From the NCBI GenBank assembly GCA_033063855.1, contig CP093831.1:28458001-28522000 (forward strand): a stretch of DNA of 64,000 nt, given 5' to 3'. Shown here one piece after another: positions 44,651-57,500 of the stretch. Source of the DNA: Smittia aterrima (Eukaryota > Arthropoda > Insecta > Diptera > Chironomidae). Numbering within the stretch: the first letter of the stretch is position 1; each line of letters opens with the position of its first letter. A program made the position numbers and the translations under genes. The notes beneath the pieces are model-generated. The model worked only from the letters and a program-made list of their open reading frames with translations. It searched no databases and had not been told where the DNA came from.

Positions 44651-47188
44651 ATGAGATTAACGAAGTGTTCGGCTTTGCACATCACCACGCACATCATTTT
44701 TCTGCTTATCAGAGTTCGAGGTGAGACATTCGTCAAGTTTATTTTTATATTCGAAATTCCCAGAATGAGTCACAATCTCTGAAGACTCTGAAGACTTAAA
44801 CAAACTTATATTCTCTTGTATTTTGCTTGTACTTGTAGAAAATGAAGCAGCAATCTCTCCTGATTGCGTGACTCCGGTCAATGCATTAGGAAAATGTGTA
44901 GAAGCTAAATTCTGTGTATCAATCATGACAGCGCTCCTCAACAACGATCACTTGACAAATCAAAATGTAGCCAAATTTCTTCGGGAATCACAATGCGGGT
45001 TGAAAGTTGATTCACACAATGTTTGCTGTGATATTAATGACATTGATTTTGGCAACAAACCCGAGGACGAGCCTTCGACGACAAAATTGCCATCGTCGAC
45101 TCTTCTGCCATCGTCAACTCTTCTGCCACCGCATCTCCCGCAAACTCTGCTGTCAATGGAGAACTGTGGAAAGCTGGAGAGCGATAAAACTCCGCTCAAG
45201 TGGATCGCAGAGCTCTACTTCGAGACAGCAAGCGGTGGAAAGAAAATTATTGAATCGAAATGTCTCGGCACCGTAATTTCTAGAAGTCATGTAATAATTC
45301 CAGCGCATTGCGTCGCTAACCTACCTGAGGGTACCACATTGTAAGTTGAAGTCAGCAGCAGATGCTCTTGAGATTTGAGTGATGACTTTTTAATTGCTTT
45401 TTTCCTTCTCCTCTATCCATCGGCAGAGATTTCGTTGAGATCCAAGGACAGGAGTTTTCCGCTGCGAAAATTTTCATTCACGCTGGATACAACGAACCAA
45501 AGTTTGCTAATGACATTGCGATCATTGAGCTTGACAAACACAGCGATGATAGGATTAATGATGCAATTTGCTTACCAGAAACTCCGTCGAATGACAACGA
45601 CCGAACATCCACAATTGCTGTTGTGAAACGTGCCGACAGTTCATTCAAGTTTGGAAAAGCTCTTTTCAAATCGAACACTGAATGCATGAGCTCATATTTA
45701 ACTCAACAGCTTACCGTCCTCACGCCAGGGCAGTTTTGTGCGAATGTGCAATCGAACGATACAGCTTATTCTACGTTCATTGGAGCGATTGCAATTGAAT
45801 CAGATGCGGAGCGACAATACAATTTCAAAGGATTCACATCGACCGCTATCCGAACGGGTCAGGCTTTTGATGAGAGTAAGCCTTACATCTTCACTGACGT
45901 TGCTCATCATTTGAATTGGATTAGATCAGCTATTGGCGATGATTTGAAAAGGAATGAAGTTAATCCTTTAGTCAACGATCCATTGTCAGGTCTATCATCA
46001 TGTGAGCTCTCAAGTGGCGACGGATTGTGTGTGATGCATGATCAATGTTCCTTATATCGAGACGCTCCAAAGCCACTCTCGCGTAAACGAGAAGCATTTC
46101 TAAATCAAATAAAATGCTTCACGACTGTCGTCGCAAACAGCGTGAGTGAAGATGGCATTTGTTGTCCCAGAAAGTACATTGAACTCAATCACACAGTTGT
46201 CTACGATATAGATCAGAGATTCCAAGTTAAAAGAGGCATTGAACTTCTTGACTTAAAAAAATGTGGAAAGGTTGATGCTTCACGAAGAATTGTCGGAGGA
46301 AGCAAAGCGGAGCTTAAAGAGTTTCCATGGATCGGTCTCATGAAATATAAGATCGGAAAAATCTTTAAATTCACTTGCGGCTCTTCCTTAATTTCCGAAA
46401 AATATGCTTTAACCTGTGCTCATTGCATTACGGATTTACCATCGAGATACGAGATTGTTGCTGTCAGATTTGGGGAATACGACCGCTCAACGGATCCCGA
46501 TTGTAAGCTTGTTGATGAGAATCAACAGGAGTGTAATCCACCTGTTCAAGACATCGCGGTCGAGAAACTAATTTCTCACCCGAAATACAACATGCCACGT
46601 TACGCAAACGATGTTGGACTCGTTAGATTGGCAACAGCTCCTGACATGTCACAAGGTTGGTTGGTTAAAGCGATTGTTACGTAATTCAATAAAGCTCAGT
46701 CCTTTTGTTGTCTTCAAGGTATAATTCCGATTTGTCTGCCAATCAACGACGAGATGCAGCAAACGGTCTCCAACAAATACACAGTCGCAGGCTTTGGCTT
46801 TACTGAGAATGGACGTGACTCTGATGTGCTGTTAAAGGTCGTCTTGCCGAAACTGTCAAAGGAAACATGTCAATCGTTTCATGGCTCGATGATTCAACTC
46901 TCCGAAGGTCATGAGTGCTATGGAGGCGAAGGTATTCGAGACAGTTGTAAAGGTAATTGAAAGATTTGTTCACTTTTCAAAAGCCGATTAAACTTTTAAT
47001 GTTTCGCAGGTGATTCTGGGAATCCGTTGATGAATTACGTCAACTGGAAAGGGCGTACAATCGCTGTTCAACTCGGAATTGTGGCTGCGGGGCATTCCGA
47101 ATGTGGACGCGGAGCAAATGGTTTTCCCGGCATTTACACTGACACGAACTTTTATTTGGATTGGATTCTTGATAATTTGGAAGAGTAA
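44651..47188 (+). CDS. Double CLIP-domain serine protease (CLIP - protease homolog - CLIP - protease)
   Basis: The model is join(44651..44720, 44839..45340, 45427..46655, 46719..46952, 47010..47188), 737 aa. After a hydrophobic leader come a six-Cys CLIP domain (33-87), a Ser/Thr/Pro-rich linker, and a first protease-like domain with H180 and D220. That domain lacks the GDSGG serine motif (around CANVQSNDTAYS) and has no IVGG start, so it should be inactive. A second CLIP domain follows (383-437). The second protease domain has an activation site at ASRRIVGG (cut before I479), and a full triad of H523, D586 and S681 (GDSGN). CLIP proteases act in haemolymph cascades for melanisation, clotting and Toll signalling; the exact role here is unknown. 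The protein is secreted and predicted to be activated by a trypsin-like upstream enzyme. Confidence 0.88.
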
Positions 47189-47194
47189 TTACAT

Positions 47195-47245
47195 GAAATA
47201 TAATATATTTAATATATTCAATATATTATATTGAATTTCAATAAA
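47195..47245. other. AT palindromic tract and polyadenylation region
   Basis: Immediately after the protease stop lies an AT-rich self-complementary tract (AATATATTTAATATATTCAA type), ending in CAATAAATTG, a likely polyadenylation signal. Confidence 0.5.
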
Positions 47246-47249
47246 TTGC

Positions 47250-50200
47250 GGGTACACGAACGTTTTAATTAAGTATTCGTCACACTTGAATGTAATTATT
47301 GCGTAAAGTGCTTAAGCCAAAACCAAACCAAATTTTGGATTTAATTTAAATTTCTGGTAAACTTTTCAATCGATCAATTAGTGAAGTCACGAAACAAAAT
47401 GCAAACTGCGGAAAAGTTTGTTTCTTTATTCAAGTCCAGCAGCAAGTTAACATATTCATTGCTGACTTTTAGCAACACATGTTTCACTTTAGCTTTTATT
47501 CTCGTGGATGTGAACGGAATGGCAACACATTTGGGATTTGTTTCGCGGGTGGGCACTAAAGCACAAACATTCGCTTCCGTTCGTTTCGTTCTCTCGATTT
47601 CATATCCAGCCAAGCTTGCATTTCTTTACTTGCGGGAGTAGCTAGAGTTACGTGACGTGGTGTCGCGGCTGCTTTATGAAATCATTATCAACGCAACATA
47701 GAAAGTTCGTAATCTGCTTGAGGCATCGCTTATTGTTGCTTTCCCCAGAAATGAATTCGTTCCGAAACCAGCACGTAGCTGATGAAAGAGCTCGGTCATG
47801 TCCCCTTTTGTTTGCGATCGTCACATCATCTGACAAGCGAAAGAAACATTTATCAATTTTCCCATTTGCTATTCTGATCTGTCGAGTCGAGGGAGATGGA
47901 GAATCTACTTTTTGTTCAAGTGGAAGAAGATTGACTAATAGTGACATGACAAACAAAGAACGAAAAGAAAACAAGATCTGAAGTGTGTTTCTATTTCGGT
48001 AAAGTCTAAATTGACTTGTTATTCGATACTCAAAGTCTTGTTTAAATATGAGAAACATCAATAAGCGAATTCAAAACTCTCGATCTTCAAAATGAATTTA
48101 ATTCAATTTGTTGAGTACTTCGTCAAAAAGTCTCATGCAAGAATCCGTTGAAGCCATAAAAGCTTTTGGTTCCTTCTCACAAATCAAAAGAGCTTTTAAT
48201 GTCGTTTGGAATGAAAAGAGGAAAAGCCAAAGCGAAAGAAGCTTTTCAATGCTCCGAAAGATTTATAGCAACAGGCCTAAGATGCTTATAGAGACAGTTC
48301 AAGGTAACTCCGAGAGAAACTTAAGAGAAATTTCGAAATAGGAAAATAACAAATTGTTGAGTGTCCTCCCTTGAGTGCTCTAAACTTTAGCATATGAGAA
48401 GATTAAACTCTCGCGACGATAAAAGAAAGCAAATAACAAAGACGACAACAACAACGATAAAAGGAAATTCATTGCGAATGAGACAAGAGTGAAGAGAGAG
48501 AAGAATAAAAGCGATGACGGGATCAAAGTTTTTTGAACCATTGCCCAGTTCCCTCTGTTGCTCTAAATGCGATTAATTTGTCTCCGCATCCAACCCTTCC
48601 TTCATTCGACCTCGTCGACGATAACAGAGAGATGATGTATTGAGTGCCATCAAGGGTGAGTTCTTTTTTTCTGTGAAGCGAGCGCTTATTGACCTAGATG
48701 CGGTCTTAGCCCGATCCGCTCATGAACGTGTAATCTCACATTCATCTCTGTCGGAGGAGCAGCAGCGAAAGGAGAAAGTAGCGAAGAAAAATTGTAGAAA
48801 TTCCCGACGGAGAGTTCAGAAAACATTTGTACTGGAAGGGAAGGCGAGAAATAAATTGCCTCACCAGACATTATCAGCCATCACGAGGAGATGTTTGTCG
48901 GTGTTGAGAAGCGATGGCAACAATGGGATTCGACAGGGAGTTCTCATAAATTAAGTGGCAAAGATTGATAACCGATCCATCGAGGATGTCACCAGAAATC
49001 ATCGAAACATCAAAAGATAAAAATGATTAATTAAAGAAGAGTCTCGTAGGCGGAGCTGTGAATGTCGTCGGCATAGATTCAATTAAAATATCGACTCTCA
49101 TTTCAAAAAACAATTTAAGTCGAAGGCTCCGAAGCTTTCAACTGAAAAATAACAGCGCAAATTCACTTCACAATCGCTGTCCTTGAGTCTAGTTAAAACG
49201 TTGTCAAGTTACACTGTCGCTGTTGATCGTAACGCTCCAATAAGCTTGACGTCCTTAACACTCGATAGGTGAAACATTTCAGATAAAAAAGAAATTAAAG
49301 CTCATAAAGGTGTGAACAATAAAGTTGCCCCATCACAAGTCTCAACATAAACCCTTTCGATCTACGGGAAAATTAGGTTAGTTTGTTTGACAAATCTCTT
49401 CAAGAGACCAGTTCGCTACCAAGTAAACTTAATTTGCGATGGTGAGTTGGGTTGTCTATTTGTTGTGTCACATGAGACCAAATCAGGGCTTGCGACATAA
49501 CGAGGAGCTTTTCTCCTGACAACGATGCTTAACAACGGCTCCCAACATAATTTCCGAGCATCCCCTAAGAAAAGTATTGAAGAGCTTACGATTTATGTGC
49601 CGGCAATAAAATCGCGCGTTATCCAGGAGGTATTTGATATTGTTTTCTTACTCTTACTCTCTCCCCGCCCTTGTTTGAACACATAAAAGAGTATATTACA
49701 TTATCGGGCCTTAAAGGGGCTCGGCAAACAATTTTCTCCCGACAGTTCGTAAATTTCTGATGCCTTTCACAAAAAGAAGACGCAGCAACGTACGTTTGTG
49801 TACGTAGGTAAATCCGATAAGCAAATATTTTGTGTACGTCTATTAAACTCATCATATAAAATAAGCTGCCGAGTAGGAACATCAGCAAGTTCCTTTCGTG
49901 TTGACGGCGACGAGGTTTAGTTGTACGACATCAAATGGAATTACTCTTTCGAATTCATTCGTGCGTTAATGAAAGGAATAAGTGCAATTCTCTGCTTTCG
50001 CTTTAACTCCTGCTGTAGTGCAATTCATTGCTTTTGCTTTAACACACGCTGCTATTGTTTTTACAAGAGGAACGAGTTTGAACTTTATATTTGCTTAAAG
50101 CGAAATAAAACATAAATTAATTTCATAAAGTTTCCCTTGTTGCTTACCATACCTTGAGGTAGATGAACGAGGAATGAAAATAAATAGCGAGTTTGCTTTA

Positions 50201-53200
50201 TTTGCTCGCTCGCCTTTGCATTTCATTTAAAAGTTTAGTATTTCATATTACAATTGTCTTCATAGCTTGAGGAAAGAATAACCAATGTTGGTTTTATTCA
50301 CAAGAATTGTCTTAATCTGAATTGCTAGAACAACTTCGACATGCGGCAAATTCACGTTGTTAAGTCAATAGAAAGACGATTCATGAAACAAAACATTTTT
50401 GTTTGTTCGAGACGGAGAAGCATAAATGCATCACAATCAACAAAACAACTTTGTTGAGATATTTTCTTTATTATTATTTTACTGAAACAGAAACAAACCT
50501 TCGAAGTCGTCACCAAAGTTTTCTTTTCTACGAACGAGCAATAAAATATCTTAGACGACGTCGTTCTCTTCATCTTATTCGTGTTCGCTTTCACGAGAAG
50601 TATTTTCCAATGATGCATGATAAAAGCTTCGGAAAAGCTGTTGCTCCGTGAACAAGGTTATCACAAGAGAGAGAGAAAAGCGGCGCCTGGAAAAATCCTC
50701 TCACGAGAGGAAGCAACATCACAAAACATCGAAGCAACATCGCACGGAGAATTTTATTCTCAGAAACTTTTGTTTCCAGTCAATCCTTCAGGAAGTTTCA
50801 AAAGTAGACAGCGTCGAGAAGTGAACGGTACTGCAGTGTTTTCTCTCCACGATATCAACTGCAAAAAATATTTAAAATATCAAGAGAGGGAAAAAGTTGA
50901 AAAATTAAATAAATTGCTATCATTAAGCCGGAAGGAAAAAAAAGAACATCAGCGGCCGTTAATTATTGTGGATAACAAACTAATTGGATTAATTCAGCGC
51001 AACATTTTTTTGGATACAAAGTTATAAATTAGTGTTGCCGTTTAAAACAGAGTGAGATTTAAAATCGTTGGGAGAAGTTTCGATTTATTTTCTCGAAAAA
51101 GAAAAAAGAAATATTAAAGTGAAAAATATTCTTCTTTTCCCGAAAAATTTGTGCCAACAAAATCAAATTTAAATGCAAATTTCGAGCGAAGAAAGAGAAG
51201 AAAAGTTTCAGTGCCGGGAAGGAGAAATATCGAATTAGAATGTTGAATGAAATATATCGTAAAAAGGATGGAAAATGTGATTTGAATTTGAATCACGCCT
51301 ACACGTTTCTGTGGATTAAAGTTATCAAAATATAAATCAATAAATGGATACATTCACTCGCCGTTCATCTTACAACTAAAAAGGTAAATTCCAACCTGAA
51401 GATTTTAGTCCGAATGAAGCCATTAAAGCAACAGAAGCGTAGCCTGCGAAAACGTAATTCGTTTGGTGAAAGTTTTTGCTGTGTGAGCGGGTGCTTAAAC
51501 GAGAAGCAGAGATAACTAAATGGAAAACTACCTTAATGAGAAAACGAGATTGAAGGGCGTGAGGAAATGGCAGAAAGTTGTTTACCTCGCTATGCTCACA
51601 GCGAGAAAGTTTGTTGTTTTAAAACAGTTTTACCTGCAGTTATTTGGTTTTAGTAAAAGCTTCTTAAAAAGCACTTTACTTAGCTGCGCTGTTAAACTTT
51701 TAAAACATTCACCCTCATCCGGATAACTGCTGCAAAACGAGACAGGACTAATTAGTTTTATTAATAAGCTGTCGTGATATGTGGTGCGCTGATGAAACTC
51801 TGCGGAAATTGTTAATGAAACCATGTCGGAGGTAATGTCGAATGACAAGTCGCGGCACGTCATAGCCCGATGGCAAAAGTTCACAACAAACATTTCAAAC
51901 GTTGAAATAAGTGCCAAGCCATTAGACGAAGTGTGAGCTTATTTTCCCTGTTTGATTATGCTATTTGAAGTCTCTTAGACAGTACTTTAATCTCTTGCTT
52001 TCCATCTGCAATATTTTAATTGGCTTGAAAATCATTTTCTGAATCGCTTCACGTTCATGCCATTTAAAGCGATCTCGAAAAATTTTATCGAGCGTTTTTA
52101 TTGAAGTTGGTAAGAAGTTTGAGATAAAAACTGATTGCGATACCATGAACGTGAGCTCTTCTTGCAAATGAGTGATGAACTGCTTATGCAGCTTCACGCC
52201 CGGCGACATCTATTCGAACAGTCGATAAGCCTCGACCCTTTTAGAATTTTCTATAATTGACGTCGGGAAAAGTTTTCCGAGTGAATTTCACCTCATTTCG
52301 TCGGCAAATCTGCTTTGAATGGCGAGATTAATGCAGGTTGAGCAATCTCCGTAGACTAATTCCATTCTTCTCCTTTTCAAATTGATTTCACAGCAACCAT
52401 TTCATTTCCCAAATCGCAAAGTCAAACTTTTGATTGCTTTCCTTATGAATGAATAAGCTTCGCAAAAACCCTTTTTCCATCTGAATATATTTTACCTTTT
52501 TCACATTTCATAAATCAAGAGTTTTAATTTGATGCCCCAGGTTCGTTGAGAGTCCTCAAACTATTTTCTATTGAAAGTCACTCAAACTGAAAAGCCAAAA
52601 TCCATCTAAGTCGATCAACTCATCCATTTCGAAAAGAACACATTTGAACTTGAACGAGAGAAGATTTACACGAGCAGACATTACAAATGTCGAACAATAC
52701 GTTCTCCAGATTGCTTGGAATCATTCAAATTTAATTAGGGATTTTCGGTTTGATTCAAGCCATGCTCGAGAGCGTTTCAATGATTTTACAGTTTTTCCAT
52801 TTGACTTCTCACGGAGAAAAGGCGCAGAGAAACAAAACAAAGAAAAAAATAAAACTTTTCCCACAATTTTCCTTGTTTTGATTTGCTCCCACAGAGACGA
52901 CTCGAACCAGAATGAATTTCTCGTATGTTTCGTGAAAGAAAAGTTTGATGAGTTTTGCTTGTTATTAATAAACTTTTCTCCCTGATATTCTAATACAATT
53001 AAGAACAGAAACAATGAGAAAATGAAATTAAACAGTTTTCGTATGAACTTGAGTCAACTTCGCACACTTGGCAAAATTTCTGATGGAAAATTATTTTTGA
53101 TTCTCTCTCTTGTGTGCTGAGACGTATTGACGTGAATGTTAAAAGTTTTGACGCTGCTAGGGCTGATTGATTTCTGCTAAAGGCAAATGGGAAAACTTTT

Positions 53201-54540
53201 CGTTTGTTCTTCGAGGTTTTCCTTAATTAACTTCAAGCCATCTAGACCTCACGTCGTCGACAATATCGAGGAAATTCATCAATTTCTATTAATAATTCAG
53301 AAACAATTACTCATTTGTTCCACACTCGAGTTAAGTCTCATGAGACTTTCTAATTTATGTTGGAAATCACTCATCTCGATCCAGCTTAAACATGACGAGT
53401 ATTGGACATTGCGGAAGAAATAAAAGAAAGAAAGAAGCTTCTCTTCTGTTTGTCTCTTATAAGAGGTTAAGCATTAATAAATTAAGAGCAGCAGGGAAGG
53501 AGTTACACAACAAAAATATTTAATTAGGAGCATGCGGAAACCACGTCAGCAGAAAAGTCTTGTTCTTGTGAAGGAGAAAGGTTCAAATGTGAAGGAATTA
53601 ATGTTGGCGAAGGGTTGAGAGTCTTGGCAAAATTTTAAGCGAACGATAAAAGTTCATTATAATTAAATAATGTCTTTAACTTTCGGAATAAGCTTTGATG
53701 AAACTTCGCCAACCCCATTTTTACCCTTTAGTGATTAAAATTTAGTCTGAGAAATTTTAAAACGCTGCTCCAATTAGAAACTTGTCCCCTCGTTCATAAA
53801 AATAAATTCTTTGTTACTCCGTTCTCTCAGTGACAAAGTGTCGGGAACGTGTCGGTTGCGCAGAATTTTAATTAGTTCCGCAATTTATAATTTCACCTAA
53901 TTATTTTTGTTTTGTTGTCGTTGCCTTTTTCCGAGAAAGCCTACGTAGGAAGAAAATGAAAATGTTCTCTCAAATTCACTTTGTCGTACTTTAACGAGAA
54001 ATTTATTTCATTCAAAACTTTTCTCCTCAATTTTCTTTTTTCAGAGAAAAAGAGTTAACCGAGAACATCCAACAAAGCAGCAGAAACACTGAGGATATCT
54101 CTTCTTCGCACCATGCCATTGTGCCGTGTCTGTTCACGGTTAGACAAACAAGTGTAAAGCCACAAAAGAGAGCGAAAAAAAAGTGTTCACTATGAAAAAA
54201 ACAAAAGCGAGCGCTCGAATCGAAATTTAAATTGTGTGCACACGATGAAACTTCATTGTGGGAATTCTACAGGCAAAGCTTTGTACATCCAACCAGAGAG
54301 ACGAGAGAAAAAGTTTGTTTAAAATTATAATAAAGCCGGAAACGTGAATATGAAGCAGACTCTGGTGCTTGCTGAATAAAAATGCGGAGGCATTTACATC
54401 ACAGCCTGAAGGAAAAACATAAATAAAAGTCGAAAGAATAGAGCTTTAAACAAATGATGAGCGAATCGTGTCAGTTTCGTGATCTTTAAATAATCGTCGG
54501 GATTTACTTCACAAGTCGAGCGGTTAAGGAGCATCGAAAG
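47250..54540. other. Gene-poor region upstream of the Kekkon-family gene
   Basis: No supportable coding exon. The 136-codon frame at 50617-51027 has no domain and no splice support. Untranslated exons and promoter of the downstream gene probably lie in the right part, but they cannot be located by eye. Confidence 0.45.
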
Positions 54541-54549
54541 CATCAAAAT

Positions 54550-54582
54550 ATGCTGCGAAAATGTGCGTTTACAATCTGCTAA
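54550..54582 (+). promoter_or_regulatory. Overlapping upstream ORF of the Kekkon-family gene
   Basis: An ATG 11 nt before the chosen start opens a 10-codon frame (MLRKCAFTIC) that ends inside the main signal-peptide coding sequence, in another frame. If it lies in the mRNA it could lower translation of the main frame. Confidence 0.4.
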
Positions 54583-57500
54583 TAAGTGAGTATCCTTTCC
54601 ATTCGAGTTGTGAATAATTTCGAGATTAATCTTCAGCTGTCTGAGTTTTAATCTTTATAATTTATTTGAAGCAACGAGAGGCCACATAATTGACCTCAGC
54701 CACTTTTGGGAGGGCCCCGGGAGAAACATTGATCATCCGATATTAATTTTTTAACAAACTGAAGAGGAAACTGAGCGGGAAAAGTTTTTTTTTCTGTTGC
54801 TCGATCGTAATGTGTAGAGCTGCCGGAAACTTTCAACTTGCAAGCATTAAATATTTCACTAAAACTTTTTTTTTCTCTCTCCAAAAAGTTGTAATCGACA
54901 TGGGAAATTTCACGAGTTTCCCGAGAACGTTTTCATTCGGTAAAGCGAAAGAATCTTAAGATTCGCAAAACACATTCATCATGCACTTAGAATCTGTTTT
55001 TTCCTGAAAACATTTTATTTATAGCAGGAAACTTGATTTATTCTCTAGCGAGTTGAACTCTGAAAGCGTCACTTCGAGATAACGAAGTCGATTTGTTGAA
55101 GTGCCTGCAGAAGAAGTCTAAAAATGTTATGAAACTCTTCATAATCTGAGGTTGTTTGACATATTTTTTTAAAAGCATCTGAAGGCTAAATTTTCTTCTC
55201 GATAAGTCTTTTATATAATATTATATATAATATATTATATATAATAAACAATATATATAATATACAACAATAGCTGAATTTCTGACTAAACCAGAAAAGG
55301 AAGAATGTGTTTTTCAAGATCACAATGCACACGATCTAAGGATTTCATTCGAAAAGTATCGTTCGAAAAACACGTAACCAACCTACTAACGTGACAAGAT
55401 GTTCCTTCTTTAAAAGGTTTTGCCCTTCTGATGCTACGTGCTCCTTAAAAATCGCATAATTAAATTTTCCACGAAGGAGATTAATGCAAATGCTTCAAAC
55501 AAAATTCTTTGTTACTTTTCGTCAATATCGCTTGGAGAAGCTGCCATTAAAACACATTAAGCGAGAGCATTTTCCACAAACTTAACTGTCATTTAGAGCG
55601 AATTAACTGAGCTCTCGCGAAGCATAAATTTCTTGCCTGACACAATTATATTCTTTTGAATAGGTTTGAGTTTGAGAAAAAAGCTTTGAGACTGGCAGAG
55701 AGGAATTTGTTAAGCTACCCGGGAATTCAACGCTAAAAGAATTTTAAAAGAATTCTCAAATATTACGTTTCATAATATCAATTTTATTTCTTTTTATCAT
55801 CGTAGTCAGCTGTTTATAAATCTCACAAATATGAGTTCTTAGAATATGAAAGTGTCATGTTGAGTTTAAAATGCTGTCGTGAATATTTTATTATTAAAAG
55901 AAAGAAAGATAAAAAAAGAAATGTTGACATCTTTATCAGTTAAATAATTACATGAGCAACGACAGGAATTTTTAACAACAAAGGAAAATATGAGAGCTCA
56001 GGGGAATGCAAATATCTGGAAAAACTTCCACCAGAAAATACAATAATTTTCCATTCTTTGTCTCTTCTTTCGGCTTCTTCTCCTCTCATGACATATTAGA
56101 CATCACCACCGTGAACGCATGGAGAGAAGGAGGGACGAAGAAGAAGTTTTCTTCGCCAAGAGTTTCTCTCAGCCATTACGAGTGCTTAGGGAGAAGCGAA
56201 GGATATGAAGAAAGATGAAATAAAAAGTGAATAAATTTATGTTGAGACCGGGAAAACTTTAATTTGATATAGAGACATTTTCTTTTGCGCAGTGTTGGCG
56301 CTGTGGGAAACAGATTTCTGTCTCGCAAACACATCCTCAATAGTTTGAGTAACAGATGCGTTCATCTATATGAGAACGCAACATCGACAATGTTTCGTCT
56401 GCAATGAAAGATAACTTTTCCCTTCTCATGAATGTCCAAAAGAAAAACGTTTTTCCGATCCTTGAGCATGAAATGTGATTTAGAAAATTGATTAAGCAAT
56501 TGAAAAACAAACTTTTCCTTCCACTCCGTTAAAATCCTTTTGATTATTTCATTTATGTTGTCAAGAAATTAGGTCAATTGATCACTAACGCATTTTTTTC
56601 TCTTCTAGTTTTTGCAGTTCTCTGTGTGACAAATACAATCAATTGCGTCGATTGGACTTTAAATTGTTCAACGAACTGCCATTGTAAATGGGCCAATGGG
56701 AAAAAGTCAGCGCAGTGCAATGCTCTCAGTCTAACACAAATTCCCGCTAATCTCTCGACAGAAATTCAAGTGCTGATGTTGAACGAGAACAACCTTCAAA
56801 CCCTAAACCGGGAGGAATTCACTACACTTGGACTAATTAATCTTCAGAAAATTTACTTGAAGAAGTCCAACATCAAATATTTGCACAGGGAGACGTTTAA
56901 GAACCTCAAGATTCTCGTCGAGTTGGATCTAAGCGAGAATCTCATCGAACAGCTGGACAAACAAACGTTTGCTGGAAACGATAGACTTAGGATATTATAC
57001 TTGTACAGTAATCCAATTAAGATTCTCATAGCAGACCAATTCCCGGTGCTGCCATATTTGCGAACGATAGATCTCCACGGATGTGAAATCGGTTCTATCG
57101 ACGAGACATCATTTTCAAACGTAGATCTCTTAGAATATTTGAATCTGAAGCAGAACTCGCTTCAAACTCTTCCGGGAAATGTCTTCTCGCATATGAAAAA
57201 TCTTAAGACGCTCCTAATTGACGATAATCCATGGAATTGTGATTGTAAATTGAAAAAGTTTCGTAATTGGTATGTGAAAAACAATCTCAATAGGATAAGT
57301 TTGCTGTGTAAGTCGCCGTTTAGTCTAATAGACCAACAATGGGAAAATATTCATGAAGATGCCTTTGGCTGTGCTCCAACGTTAAAGATATTGAAGGAGG
57401 ATGTTCACTCGAGTGATTTAGAGTCAAATATAACTTTCAAATGCTTCACGACTGGCGATCCCCGACCGAACATTAGTTGGCAATTGGATGGAAAGGAGAT

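Noticed and set aside
44657..44944. Minus-strand 95-codon frame over the start of the protease gene
   Set aside because: It overlaps the signal-peptide exon, intron and CLIP domain of a well-supported gene in the opposite direction.
50617..51027. 136-codon frame MIKASEKLLLREQG...
   Set aside because: Lys/Glu/Arg-rich composition from purine-rich DNA, no domain, no paralog, no signal or splice context.
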